A stretch of 64,000 nucleotides of DNA from Streptomyces diacarni (GCF_003323715.1 NZ_QOIN01000033.1:62001-126000), one strand, 5' to 3'; shown: positions 25,971 to 34,709, counted from the first letter of the stretch. Notes: generated by a model not told the origin, from the sequence alone. Made by a program: numbers and translations.

Positions 25971-27245
25971 TCAGCACACGCCGTCGCCGGGCTTCGGATT
26001 GGCGAGTGCGACGTACGGGCGCAACCGCAGCCCCACCCAGGTGCCGACCAGCGCGGCGGCACCCCAGAGCCAACCGTGCAGGCTACCCGAGGCGATCCCG
26101 GCGAGGTACGCGCCGATGTTGCAGCCGCCCGCCATGCGTGCGCCGACGCCCATCAGGACGCCGCCGAGCACCGCGGCTGCGGCCGTGCGCCAGGCGACGC
26201 CCCTGTGCCAGGTCCACACGCCGCCCGCGGCTGCGGCCACGGCGGCGCCGATCATGATGCCGATGTCGGTGAGGCTGGTCTTGTCGGCGAGCACCGGCCC
26301 TGCCAGGGCCTCGGCGTTGCCGGGCTGCCGCCAGTACGCCCAGCTCTCGGGCGAGCCGCCGAGCGCCCCCACGATCTTGGATCCCCACAGGGCGAACGCG
26401 CTGGTCACACCCCACGCGCCACCGGAGACCAGCAGCACGGCCGCGCCCAGCACTGCGAGAACCAGCGCTCCGGCAGCCAGCGGCCAGGAGCCGCGCACGA
26501 CGCGGAGCAGGCCACCGCGCGCGGACGGCGGCACGCCCACGGGCGGCGGGTTGCGGCGGGCCTGCACCCGGCGCGAGACCAGCACCACGAGCGCCAGCAG
26601 CACCAGCGTCACCGCGAGGGAGCCCGTCCAGCCGAGGTGGTCGGAGAAGAGCACCGGGTCGACGGCGGGCAGGTCGCTCCACAGTCCGTACTGCCAGGCG
26701 GCGAGCGTCGAGCCGAGGACGAAGCCGCCCAACGTCAGCACGATGGTGCTCTGCCCCGACCCGACGGCGAAGAGAGTGCCGGAGGCGCACGCGCCGCCGA
26801 GCTGCATGCCGACGGCGAAGAGGAAGGCACCCAGCAGCAGACCCACGCCGATCGGCCCCGCGCTGGGGGCGGGGGCCGTTCCGAACAGACCCGTTCCGGT
26901 GCCGATGAGCAGGGCGAACAGGGTGGCGGTCGTTCCGAGCAGGAGGGCGTGGGCCCGCAGGCCCGTGCCGTTGCCGACGGCGATCAGCTGCCGCCAGGCC
27001 GAGGTGAAGCCGAAGCGGGAGTGGAAGAGGCCGACGCCGAGGCCGAGGCCGAGGAGCAGCAGGACGACCGGCTTGGTGCCGTGCGCGGCCCACACGTAGC
27101 CGGTCAGCCCCAGGCCGAGCAGCAGTGCGATGGCGAGCGGCAGCCATCGCACGGCCGGCGCGGCGGGAGCGTCAGGCGCGGGCAGCCGGGTCGGCGCGGG
27201 CGCCGGCAGCGCCGCCGTCCGAGCGGAGGGGGGAGCGGTTGTCAC
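25971..27245 (-). CDS. YeeE/YedE family membrane protein (thiosulfate/sulfur-compound transporter)
   Basis: A 424-residue integral membrane protein, about ten hydrophobic segments, homologous to TsuA/YeeE, which takes up thiosulfate through conserved cysteines. The two conserved motifs are present: QLGGACASGTLF (C153) and MAGGCNIGAYLAG (C375), plus HSRFGFTSAWRQLIAVGNG. The Pro/Ala-rich N-terminus (1-32) is not conserved. The start at 27245 is a GTG-type call in the frame ttgtgacaaccgc. The leader region carries repeated cgtctc inverted repeats and a 32-residue reading frame. A role in sulfur uptake is inferred from the family. Confidence 0.88.
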   Translation of the reverse strand: MTTAPPSARTAALPAPAPTRLPAPDAPAAPAVRWLPLAIALLLGLGLTGYVWAAHGTKPVVLLLLGLGLGVGLFHSRFGFTSAWRQLIAVGNGTGLRAHALLLGTTATLFALLIGTGTGLFGTAPAPSAGPIGVGLLLGAFLFAVGMQLGGACASGTLFAVGSGQSTIVLTLGGFVLGSTLAAWQYGLWSDLPAVDPVLFSDHLGWTGSLAVTLVLLALVVLVSRRVQARRNPPPVGVPPSARGGLLRVVRGSWPLAAGALVLAVLGAAVLLVSGGAWGVTSAFALWGSKIVGALGGSPESWAYWRQPGNAEALAGPVLADKTSLTDIGIMIGAAVAAAAGGVWTWHRGVAWRTAAAAVLGGVLMGVGARMAGGCNIGAYLAGIASGSLHGWLWGAAALVGTWVGLRLRPYVALANPKPGDGVC

Positions 27246-27338
27246 AAGGGTCTCCGTGCGCGTACGGGGAGAGGGAGCGAGGGCGGGACGGGAGGGACGG
27301 CTGCGCCGACGCCGTCTCGTTCCCGTGCGTCCACCTCG

Positions 27339-27361
27339 CGCGTCTCGCGGTATGAGACGCG
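27339..27361 (-). promoter_or_regulatory. Inverted repeat upstream of the YeeE gene
   Basis: cgcgtctc and gagacgcg form perfect 8-bp arms around a 7-base loop, 94 bases upstream of the YeeE start. The same cgtctcg half-site recurs at 27313-27319 and 27541-27547, with cgagac at 27553-27558. It could be an operator or an RNA hairpin in the leader. Confidence 0.45.
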
Positions 27362-27401
27362 ACCTGGACCCGCGCGGGTACGGAGGGCTGCGCGTGCGCC
27401 G

Positions 27402-27500
27402 TCAGCGACGGGTGCGGCGACAGAGCGCGTCGTCCACGCTCCACGCGGTGGCCGCGAAGAGCGCGAGCGCGAGCGCCAACAGGCACGCTGGTCCGAACAT
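27402..27500 (-). CDS. Possible 32-residue membrane miniprotein upstream of the YeeE gene
   Basis: Short frame beginning MFGPACLLALALALFAATAW, then SVDDALCRRTRR. It has one hydrophobic stretch, two cysteines and a basic tail, a shape fitting a single-span small membrane protein or a leader peptide. There is no Shine-Dalgarno, but TACTGT ends 7 bases before the ATG, a geometry suited to a leaderless transcript. It precedes the sulfur-transporter gene by 156 bases on the same strand. It may be chance; conservation would decide. Confidence 0.35.
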   Translation of the reverse strand: MFGPACLLALALALFAATAWSVDDALCRRTRR

Positions 27501-27584
27501 GAGTGCAACAGTAAAGGAAGCCGCCGCTCACGCAGCTCCCCGTCTCGCCAACCGAGACACGCGATGAGACGAGCCCGACGTGTG

Positions 27585-27700
27585 GCGCCCGAAGGGGCGC
27601 GGGGAACTGCGCGGCCAGCCACCACGCACGCGCACCCGGCACGCAAGCCGCAACCAACCACGGCGGGACGCCGCGCCGATCCCCTGGCGCGGCGTCCCGC
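27585..27700. repeat. Streptomyces-type intergenic repeat and long hairpin
   Basis: From 27585 the sequence (gcgcccgaaggggcgcgggg and onward to about 27630) matches my recollection of a short GC-rich repeat common between Streptomyces genes, itself a 6-bp stem with a gaag loop. A perfect 15-bp hairpin follows at 27663-27677/27686-27700 with an 8-base loop; it lies downstream of the acidic-protein gene on the minus strand and can serve as its terminator. The rest of 27501-27781 shows no gene. Confidence 0.55.
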
Positions 27701-27781
27701 AACGCGGCGCGGCACAGGGCAGGCACGCCACAGCGCAGGCGCGCCACCAGCACAAGCAGGCCCCCACCCCGTGAGGGAACC

Positions 27782-29383
27782 TCAGCGGGAGCGGGCCTTG
27801 AAGGCGGCCTTCCTGGCCGCCTTGGCCGCGTGCTTGTCGGGGTGCACCCTGCCCATCGTCTCCAGCACGTCCCCGGTCGCCGGGTGCTCGACCCGCCACG
27901 CCTTGTCGAAGAAGCCGGCGTGCTGGTCCACCAGGTCGCGGACGAGGTCGCGGAGCTCCTCCGGCTCGCCCGCGGTGGCGACCTGCGCCGCGATGGTGTC
28001 GACGGTCAGCCAGAAGACCATGTCCTCGTCGGGCTGCGGCACGTCCGCCGCCCCCCGCTCGGCGAGCCAAACCCTGGCCAGGCCGCCCAGCTCCCGGTCC
28101 TCCAGCACCTCGCGGAGGGCGGGCTCGGCCTCCGGTCCGGCCAGGGAGAGCGCCTGCTGGCAGGTGAGCCTGCGTACGGGCGCGGCCTCGTCGGTGCCGC
28201 GGGCCGCGGCGAGGAGTTCGCGGGCCGCGCCCAGCGTCCCCTCCTCGTCCCGCGCCGCGAACCACCCCTCGATCTCGCTGCGCGCGTTGTCCTCGGTGTA
28301 GACGGGCAGGGTGGCCAGCAGCCGGTCGGCCCCGGCGGCTGCGAGGTCGCCGACGGCGGGCACCTCCATACCGGCCTCCCGCATGCGGGCCCGTACGCCG
28401 TGCAGCCCCAGCGGGGTCAGCCGCACCATCCCGTAGCGGGAGACGTCCTCCTCGTCGAGCTCGCCGCCCAACTCCTCGGCGGCCGCGGCCTCTTCGCCCT
28501 CGGCTGCCTCCTGGGTGAGCGCCTCGTCGACCGGGCGGTACTCGACCAGACCTGTCGGCTCCAGCATGCGGAACTGCTCGTCGAGCCGCATCATCGCCGT
28601 GGAGACCTCTTCGAGCACCTCGTCGGTGGGCTCGTCCATGTCCTCGGGCACGATCATGGAGGCGGCCAACACGGGGAGCGGCACCATCGAGCCCGCGGCG
28701 ACGGCGGGTTCGGTCGCCGTGAGCAGGTAGAGGTTGCCGAGGGCGCTGTCGAGGGCTTCGCCCTCCTCCTCCGGGTCCCAGTCCATGGCGTCGAGGTCGA
28801 GGGCGTCGGTGTTGATCTCGCCGTCTTCGCCCACCGCTCCCTCGATGCCGCCGAGCAGCTCCTCGAAGCTGGGCGTCGCGGCGTCGGCGAGCACGGTCTC
28901 CAATCCGCCCAGCCACAGCTCCAGGATGTCGGCGGGCGCCGGCGTGGCCTCGTCGGGGTCGCCGGTCAGGCCGCCGAGTTCGGCCTCGGGCGTGGCCAGG
29001 CCCACGGGTTCGTCGCTGCTCGGTTTCCCGTCGTCGGCCGCCGGGTCCGCCCCGCCCTCCTGGTCCTCCTGGTCCTCCTCGATGACGAGCAGTCCGGTGT
29101 CGACGGCGAAGTTCCAGGCGTCGGCCGCCAGTGCCGGTGCCTCCTCCTCGCCGCCGAGCCCCAGGTACGCGGCGGCCTCCTTCAGTTGCTCGGAGAGGAG
29201 TTCGCCGCCGGCTCCCACCGGGACCCCCGCCCCCTCGGGCCCGCCGCGGCGCGCCCAGCGGGTGAGTTCCACGGCACGGGCGAGCAGCGGTGCGGCCAGT
29301 GCGTCCCGTGCCAGTTCGGCATCGGAGGGCAGCCGTACAGGCGGCAGGGTGGGACGGTCGTCACCGGTCATGTGCGGGTTCAT
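27782..29383 (-). CDS. Large acidic hypothetical protein
   Basis: A 533-residue protein, strongly acidic in its first three quarters with several Glu/Asp runs (e.g. VIEEDQEDQEGGADPAADDG) and basic at the very end (HAAKAARKAAFKARSR). No signal peptide or membrane segment. Hydrophobic-helical stretches such as LLATLPVYTEDNARSEIEGWFAARDEEG and RRLTCQQALSLAG suggest helical repeats, but I recognise no domain. The start is ambiguous: AGGAG is directly adjacent to ATG 29383, and ATG 29371 (MTGDDRPTLPP) lies at a longer spacing. It is divergent from the secreted nuclease-like gene across 267 bases. Confidence 0.82.
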   Translation of the reverse strand: MNPHMTGDDRPTLPPVRLPSDAELARDALAAPLLARAVELTRWARRGGPEGAGVPVGAGGELLSEQLKEAAAYLGLGGEEEAPALAADAWNFAVDTGLLVIEEDQEDQEGGADPAADDGKPSSDEPVGLATPEAELGGLTGDPDEATPAPADILELWLGGLETVLADAATPSFEELLGGIEGAVGEDGEINTDALDLDAMDWDPEEEGEALDSALGNLYLLTATEPAVAAGSMVPLPVLAASMIVPEDMDEPTDEVLEEVSTAMMRLDEQFRMLEPTGLVEYRPVDEALTQEAAEGEEAAAAEELGGELDEEDVSRYGMVRLTPLGLHGVRARMREAGMEVPAVGDLAAAGADRLLATLPVYTEDNARSEIEGWFAARDEEGTLGAARELLAAARGTDEAAPVRRLTCQQALSLAGPEAEPALREVLEDRELGGLARVWLAERGAADVPQPDEDMVFWLTVDTIAAQVATAGEPEELRDLVRDLVDQHAGFFDKAWRVEHPATGDVLETMGRVHPDKHAAKAARKAAFKARSR

Positions 29384-29650
29384 CTCCTACGAGTCCTACG
29401 GTTGCCGGACGGTGCGAGGACCCAGCGTAAACGGGTTCTGTCCACCCGTGCCCGAATCGTGCACCGGGCACGCAACGAAGGGGTGGCGCGGCCGCTCGCC
29501 GACCTGTCACGACCTTGACAACCGCCGTTCTCCCGCCATGCTTTACGCGCGTTGACAATGCCACGCGAGAAGTCCGATCCGCCGTCGCTCCCCCCCACCA
29601 CGGCCCGTATGTCCTGTCCCGTACGTCCCCCACGCACCCGGAGGCCCTCC

Positions 29651-31600
29651 GTGCCGTTCCGTACCACCCCCGGATCCACGTCCCGCACCCCCGCCACCGC
29701 GGGCCGAACGTCGGGGCCCCTCAGCGCCTCCTCGCGGTCGGCCAGGGCCGCGACGCTGACCGTCGCGGCCGTCTGCGCCACGCTGCTCACGCTCCCCGCG
29801 CTTCCGGCCTCGGCGGCCGTACCGGGCGACGACGCGGCCCCTGCACCGCGTATCCACGACATCCAGGGCACCACCAGAGTCTCCCCACTGGCAGGGCGGC
29901 AGGTCGCCGAGGTACCCGGAATCGTCACGGGCGTGCGCGACTTCGGGTCCGCACGCGGCTTCTGGATGCAGGACCCGCACCCGGACCGGAACCCGGCAAC
30001 CAGCGAGGGCCTCTTCGTCCACACCGGTGAGAAGAGCCCCGGCGTCTCGGCCGGCGACAGCCTGCGCGTGGCGGGCCGGGTCGGCGAGTACTACCCGGGC
30101 GGCGAGGAGGCGGGCGGCCAGTCGGTCACCGAACTGACGGACGCCACCTGGGAGGCGGCTCACGAGCGGGGGCGCCCGGGCCGCGGGAAGCTGCCGGCCG
30201 CCTTCCGGCTCACCCCGCGCTCGGTGCCCGCGGCCTACGCCCCCGACGCCGGCGGGAACAGTATCGAGAATCTGCGCCTGCGGCCCGACCGGTACGCGCT
30301 GGACCGCTACGAGGCACTGGAGGGCATGCGCGTCGCCGTCCGCGACGCCCGGGTCACCGGCCCCACCTCCCCCTACCACGACCTGTGGGTGACCATCGAC
30401 CGGCGCCAGAATCCGACACCGCGGGGCGGCACCCTCTACGGCTCGTACGACGACCAGAACGGCGCCCGCGTGAAGGTCTCCTCCCTTCTGCCGCTTCGGG
30501 AACACCCCTTCCCCCAGGCGAACGTCGGCGACGAGCTGCGCGGCACCACCGAAGGCCCGCTCGACTACGACCAGTTCGGCGGCTACACCCTGCGCGCCAC
30601 CACACTCGGCTCCCACCGCGACCACCATCTGGAGCGCGAGCGCACGCGCGCGCAGCGGCCCGACGAGCTGGCGGTGGCCACCTACAACGTGGAGAACCTC
30701 TCCCCCGCGTCGGAGCCCGCCAAGTTCCGGCGCCTCGCCGACGGGCTGGTCACCAACCTCTCCTCGCCCGACATCGTCACCGTCGAGGAGGTGCAGGACG
30801 ACACGGGCCCGAAGGACGACGGCACGGTCGGCGCGGACCGCACCCTGGCGATGCTCACCGAGGCCATCGAGAAGGCGGGCGGCCCCTCCTACGAGTGGCG
30901 TCAGATAGACCCGGTCGACCAGGCGGACGGCGGCCAGCCCGGCGGCAACATACGCGTCGCCTTCCTCTACAACCCCGAGCGGGTCTCCTTCACCGACCGC
31001 CCCGGCGGGGACGCGACGACGCCCGTGCGGGTGGTCGGCAAGGGCGGCGAGCCCGCGCTGTCCGCCTCGCCGGGACGCATCGCACCGCAGGACCCGGCGT
31101 GGAAGGCCAGCCGCAAGCCGCTGGCGGGCGAGTTCCGCTTCCGGGGCCGCACGGTGTTCGTGGTCGCCAACCACTTCAGCTCCAAGGGCGGCGGCGACCT
31201 GGAGGGCGACCAGCCGATGGAGGGAAGGTTCCAGCCGCCCGCCCGGCACTCTGAGCCGCAGCGGGTCGAACAGGGCAGGCTGCTGAACGCGTTCGTGCGG
31301 GACGTCCGAGCACGCGACCGCGACGCCGTCGTCGTCGCGGGCGGCGACTTCAACGACTTCCCCTTCTCGCCCACGCTGGACGCCCTGCGCTCAGGCCACG
31401 CCCTCACCAGCCCCATGAACCGGTTGCCCGAGGACGAGCGCTACGGCTACGTCTTCAACGGCAACTCCCAGACGCTGGACCACCTGCTCACCAGTCCCGG
31501 CGCAGGCCGCCCCGAGTACGACATCGTCCACCTCAACGCCGAGTTCGCCGACCAGATCAGCGACCACGACCCGTCGGTGGTCCGCATCCGGCGCGGCTGA
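29651..31600 (+). CDS. Secreted endonuclease/exonuclease/phosphatase family protein
   Basis: Exported hydrolase of phosphodiester or phosphomonoester bonds. From GTG 29651 (GGAGG six bases upstream) the 649-residue precursor has an extended N-terminus and signal peptide ending TLPALPASAA (about residue 57). An OB-like N-terminal region contains IHDIQGTTRVSPLAGRQVAEVPGIVTGV, as in extracellular nucleases. The EEP domain shows LAVATYNVENLS, DIVTVEEVQDD, TVFVVANHFSSKGGGD, VVVAGGDFNDFPFSPTLD and the final ISDHDPSVVRI. It could be a DNase or a phosphatase for phosphate scavenging; the sequence does not distinguish. A four-copy 17-bp repeat begins at its stop. Confidence 0.9.
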   Translation: MPFRTTPGSTSRTPATAGRTSGPLSASSRSARAATLTVAAVCATLLTLPALPASAAVPGDDAAPAPRIHDIQGTTRVSPLAGRQVAEVPGIVTGVRDFGSARGFWMQDPHPDRNPATSEGLFVHTGEKSPGVSAGDSLRVAGRVGEYYPGGEEAGGQSVTELTDATWEAAHERGRPGRGKLPAAFRLTPRSVPAAYAPDAGGNSIENLRLRPDRYALDRYEALEGMRVAVRDARVTGPTSPYHDLWVTIDRRQNPTPRGGTLYGSYDDQNGARVKVSSLLPLREHPFPQANVGDELRGTTEGPLDYDQFGGYTLRATTLGSHRDHHLERERTRAQRPDELAVATYNVENLSPASEPAKFRRLADGLVTNLSSPDIVTVEEVQDDTGPKDDGTVGADRTLAMLTEAIEKAGGPSYEWRQIDPVDQADGGQPGGNIRVAFLYNPERVSFTDRPGGDATTPVRVVGKGGEPALSASPGRIAPQDPAWKASRKPLAGEFRFRGRTVFVVANHFSSKGGGDLEGDQPMEGRFQPPARHSEPQRVEQGRLLNAFVRDVRARDRDAVVVAGGDFNDFPFSPTLDALRSGHALTSPMNRLPEDERYGYVFNGNSQTLDHLLTSPGAGRPEYDIVHLNAEFADQISDHDPSVVRIRRG

Positions 31601-31664
31601 ACCCGTACGTCCGCTGAACCCGTACGGCGCCTGAACCCGTAAGGCCGCTGCTCCCGTGCGGCCG
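31597..31664 (+). repeat. 17-bp tandem repeat, four copies
   Basis: Units ctgaacccgtacgtccg, ctgaacccgtacggcgc, ctgaacccgtaaggccg and ctgctcccgtgcggccg run head-to-tail from 31597. The first unit contains the TGA stop of the upstream gene, so the stop codon region itself has been multiplied. Confidence 0.9.
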
Positions 31665-31669
31665 CCGCC

Positions 31670-32650
31670 TCAGCGCGGCGGCTGCTGGGGGTACGGGCCG
31701 GGCTGGGCATACGGGTTGCCGGGCGGCTGGGCGTACGGACCCGGCTGAGCATAGGGACCCGCCTGAGCGGAGGGGCCCGGCTGAGCGGAGGGGCCCGGCT
31801 GGGCCTGTGGCGGCTGCTGGAGGTGCGGTGCCGCGGGTCGGGGCGGTCCCTGGGGGCTCTGGGCCCCGTCACGGTTCCCCGGCGCGCCCGCCCCTGCGTC
31901 CGGGCCCCTGCCCGTACCCGTCAGGTCCCGTACCAGCAGCGTCGCGCCGGCGACGGCGCCCGGCATCAGGGGGACGGCCAGCAGCGGCACCAGGAAGGCG
32001 AGGGCGAGGGGGACGCCGAAACCGAGGGCGAGCGCCTTGCGGCCCCGCAGCATGCGCAGCCGCTCCCGCACGGGGATGCCCCGGCGCTGCATCGCCACCG
32101 AGGTGAGCTCCAGGGCGAGGAAGAACCCCGAGACGCAGAAGCCGAGCACCGGGATGACGGTCTGGCCGAGCACCGGGACGAAGCCGAGCGCGAAGAGCGG
32201 GACGGTGAACACGAGAGTGCGGGAGAGCACGAAGAGACTGTCGGTGAGCGAGGTCCACAGCTCGCGCCACAGAGGCTGCTCGACGGCGCCCTCCGGCAGC
32301 CCGCCCTCGCTCTCCTCGACCTTCTCCGACAGCTTCTCGTAGAAGGGGTCACCGATCAGCAGGGCGACGGCGGCGAACGTCACCACGGCCAGCATGAGCA
32401 CCGCGAGCCACAGCATGACGGCGAAGGCGCCGCGCGTCAGCATCCGCCCCACCGAGCCCCAGTCGTCGGCGAAGGGCGTGGCCCAGGCGGCGATGTCGTC
32501 GGCGTAGAAGCCGAGCGCGGTGAGCACGGCCGCGTACAGCACGAGCGTGATGAGCGCGGGCAGCAGCCCGAACCCGAACCACCGCCCGCGGCTGAGCACC
32601 CACCGCTGTCCCTGCCCCAGATACCGCAGACCGGCCCCAAGATCGCGCAT
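31670..32650 (-). CDS. EI24 domain-containing membrane protein
   Basis: A 326-residue protein with four to five membrane segments in residues 1-255 and the EI24/CysZ-like blocks FGFGLLPALITLVLYAAVL, LIGDPFYEKLSEKVEE and VPVLGQTVIPVLGFCVSGFFLALE, followed by RRGIPVRERLRMLRGRKALALGFG. The last 70 residues are a Pro/Gln/Gly-rich tail with near-repeats of QPGPYAQ, probably disordered. CysZ members move sulfate, but here function is not established. ATG 32650 (MRDLGAGLRYL) is the natural start; the frame extends upstream into the dapD region in the wrong frame. Confidence 0.87.
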   Translation of the reverse strand: MRDLGAGLRYLGQGQRWVLSRGRWFGFGLLPALITLVLYAAVLTALGFYADDIAAWATPFADDWGSVGRMLTRGAFAVMLWLAVLMLAVVTFAAVALLIGDPFYEKLSEKVEESEGGLPEGAVEQPLWRELWTSLTDSLFVLSRTLVFTVPLFALGFVPVLGQTVIPVLGFCVSGFFLALELTSVAMQRRGIPVRERLRMLRGRKALALGFGVPLALAFLVPLLAVPLMPGAVAGATLLVRDLTGTGRGPDAGAGAPGNRDGAQSPQGPPRPAAPHLQQPPQAQPGPSAQPGPSAQAGPYAQPGPYAQPPGNPYAQPGPYPQQPPR

Positions 32651-32717
32651 GCCCGCAAGCCTACGGCCTACGGGCATGCGCACCAGAAGGCTGTTACCCG
32701 GCCTTCGCGATCGCTGC

Positions 32718-33707
32718 TCAGTTGTGACTGTGGAGCGCCTCGTTGAGACCGCCCCACGAGCCGCTGCGCTGGAGCGCCTCGACGGTGCCGGTGACGGAGT
32801 TGCGGCGGAAGAGCAGGTTGTCGGCACCGGACAGCTCCAGTGCCTTGACGACGTCGCCGTCCGGCAGCGTGACCCGGGTGCCCGCGGTGACGTAGAGGCC
32901 CGCCTCGATGACGCAGTCGTCGCCCAGCGCGATGCCGAGCCCGGCCTCGGCACCGATCAGACAGCGCTCACCGACGGAGACGATCTGCTTGCCGCCGCCG
33001 GAGAGGGTGCCCATGATCGAGGCGCCGCCGCCCAGGTCGGTGCCGTCGCCGAGAACGACGCCCGCGCTGATGCGGCCCTCCACCATGGAGGTGCCCAGGG
33101 TGCCCGCGTTGAAGTTGCAGAAGCCCTCGTGCATGACGGTGGTGCCCTCGGCCAGGTGCGCGCCGAGGCGGACGCGGTCGGCGTCGCCGATGCGTACGCC
33201 CTTGGGGACGACGTAGTCGGTCATGCGCGGGAACTTGTCGACGCTGGTGACGGCCAGGTGGGTGCCGGAGGCGCGGGCGGCGAGCCGCACCTGCTCGACC
33301 CGCTCCACGGGGACGGGGCCGATGTTCGTCCAGGCGACGTTGGCCAGGTGCGCGAACTGTCCCTCCAGGCTCAGTCCGTGCGGCCGGACCAGGCGGTGGC
33401 TGAGCAGGTGCAGCCGCAGGTAGACGTCGTGGGCGTCCAGCGGCTTCGCCTCCAGCGAGGAGATGACCGTACGGACGGCCACGATCTCGACGCCGCGGCG
33501 GGGGTCCTCGCCGAGTGCCTGGGGCGCGCTCTCGCCGAGGAGTTCGGCGGCGCGCTCGGCGCTCAGCCGCTCACTGCCCGCGGGTCCGGGCTCGGCGACG
33601 AGCTCGGGGCGGGGGAACCAGGTGTCCAGTACGGTGCCGTCGGCGGCGACCGTGGCGAGGCCGGCGGCGACGGCCCCTGTGGTGCGGGGATTGGGTGCTT
33701 CGGTCAT
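32718..33707 (-). CDS. dapD: 2,3,4,5-tetrahydropyridine-2,6-dicarboxylate N-succinyltransferase DapD
   Basis: Transfers succinyl from succinyl-CoA to tetrahydrodipicolinate in the succinylase branch of lysine and meso-diaminopimelate synthesis. The 329 residues match the actinobacterial DapD type: an N-terminal alpha/beta domain, then a left-handed beta-helix of hexapeptide repeats ([35 protein letters not shown] through [23 protein letters not shown]), and the C-terminal [17 protein letters not shown]. It lies 67 bases upstream of the EI24 gene on the same strand; no other lys/dap genes are nearby. Confidence 0.96.
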   Translation of the reverse strand: MTEAPNPRTTGAVAAGLATVAADGTVLDTWFPRPELVAEPGPAGSERLSAERAAELLGESAPQALGEDPRRGVEIVAVRTVISSLEAKPLDAHDVYLRLHLLSHRLVRPHGLSLEGQFAHLANVAWTNIGPVPVERVEQVRLAARASGTHLAVTSVDKFPRMTDYVVPKGVRIGDADRVRLGAHLAEGTTVMHEGFCNFNAGTLGTSMVEGRISAGVVLGDGTDLGGGASIMGTLSGGGKQIVSVGERCLIGAEAGLGIALGDDCVIEAGLYVTAGTRVTLPDGDVVKALELSGADNLLFRRNSVTGTVEALQRSGSWGGLNEALHSHN

Positions 33708-33761
33708 GTCAGGAACGCTATCCGGAGTGCGCGCGGGATGACGAACCGGTCCGTGTGACGG

Positions 33762-34319
33762 TCACAGGCCGCTGCCCGGATCGCTGAGCACCCTGGCGAG
33801 CGCTCCGCGCACCTCGTCCCGGTCGAAGGGCCGGTCGGTGAGCAGGAACTGGAGCAGCAGCCCGTCGATGAGCGCGACCAGGGCGCGGGCCGTCGCCAGG
33901 TCGGCGGTGTGCCGGGAGAGCACCCGCACCATGTCGTCCAGCCAGGCGGCGGCCACCGGCTGGAGCAGCGGGCGGCGCAGCGCCGCCAGGTACAGCTCGT
34001 ACTCCAGCCGGATGCGGCCGCGCCCGCCGGAGGCGTACTCCTCCAGCACCCGAGTCAGCCCGTCCGCCAGGGGGACGTCCTCGGCCAGGTCGTCGCCCCA
34101 GCTCTCGATGGCGGTCTGCGGCTCGCAGTTGACCTGCTCCAGCGCTGCGAGCAGCAGGTCGTCCAGGCTGGCGAAGTGGTAGGTGGTCGAGCCGAGCGGC
34201 ACGTCCGCCTCCGCGGCGACCGTGCGATGGCTCAGCGCGGCCATCCCCTTCAGTTCCACGATGCGGATGGCCGCGTCGATGATGCGCTGCCTGCGCTCGG
34301 GGTCGAACCGCCGCGCCAT
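33762..34319 (-). CDS. TetR family regulator of the adjacent SMR pump
   Basis: A 185-residue regulator: HTH (about 8-55) with RRQRIIDAAIRIVELKGMAALSHRTVAAEADVPLGSTTYHF, then a helical ligand domain ending in a TetR_C-like region. ATG 34319 shares one base with the stop of the SMR gene (TGATG), so the two are translated together. Two 18-bp palindromic sites at the start of the SMR gene are its likely operators. It probably represses the pump until a substrate binds; substrate unknown. Confidence 0.92.
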   Translation of the reverse strand: MARRFDPERRQRIIDAAIRIVELKGMAALSHRTVAAEADVPLGSTTYHFASLDDLLLAALEQVNCEPQTAIESWGDDLAEDVPLADGLTRVLEEYASGGRGRIRLEYELYLAALRRPLLQPVAAAWLDDMVRVLSRHTADLATARALVALIDGLLLQFLLTDRPFDRDEVRGALARVLSDPGSGL

Positions 34320-34639
34320 CAATGCGTCCCTCCCAGGTTCAGGACGACCACCCCGCAGATCACCAGCAGCAGGCCGAGGGTCTTCGCGGCGGTGACGGAC
34401 TCGCCGATGAAGACCATGCCGATCATGGCGATGACCGCGGTGCCGGCGCCCGACCAGATGGCGTACGCCGTGCCGACGGACATCGTCTTGAGGGTGTGCG
34501 CGAGCAGCACGAACGCCACCACGTATCCGGCGGCGGTGATCAGCGACGGCACCAGCTTGCTGAAGCCGTCGCTGTACTTCATCGCCGTCGTTCCCAGCAC
34601 CTCGGCGAGGATCGCTCCCGCGAGCGTCACATAGACCAT
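34319..34639 (-). CDS. Small multidrug resistance (SMR) family efflux protein
   Basis: A 106-residue protein with four membrane helices that should dimerise and export cationic compounds against protons. The essential glutamate of helix 1 is E13 (LAGAILAEVLGTTAMK); the blocks YAIWSGAGTAVIAMIGMVFIGE and LLLVICGVVVLNLGG are typical of the EmrE/QacE group. ATG 34639 (MVYVTLAG) is chosen; the longer frame to 34657 would run through the operator. It is first in a two-gene operon with its TetR regulator. Confidence 0.93.
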   Translation of the reverse strand: MVYVTLAGAILAEVLGTTAMKYSDGFSKLVPSLITAAGYVVAFVLLAHTLKTMSVGTAYAIWSGAGTAVIAMIGMVFIGESVTAAKTLGLLLVICGVVVLNLGGTH

Positions 34640-34678
34640 GCGTACGAGCGTACACAACGATGCGTACGGCTGTACGCA
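34639..34678. promoter_or_regulatory. Two 18-bp operators at the SMR gene start
   Basis: TGCGTACggctGTACGCA (34661-34678, perfect 7-bp arms) and TGCGTACgagcGTACACA (34639-34656, one mismatch) are 22 bases apart, two helical turns, so two dimers could bind the same face. The inner copy touches the SMR start codon. Confidence 0.75.
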
Positions 34679-34709
34679 AGAGGGTCGTGAAGGGCGGGGG
34701 CGACGTGGC

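Noticed and set aside
25857..28301. An 814-codon plus-strand frame across the YeeE gene and its leader
   Set aside because: Low-complexity Arg/Gln/His/Gly content opposite a clear membrane protein gene; it spans intergenic repeats.
29515..29557. Two TTGACA boxes before the secreted nuclease-like gene as a promoter pair or PHO box
   Set aside because: Neither TTGACA has a convincing -10 at 16-18 bases, and only one GTTCTCCC-like unit is present where direct repeats would be needed.
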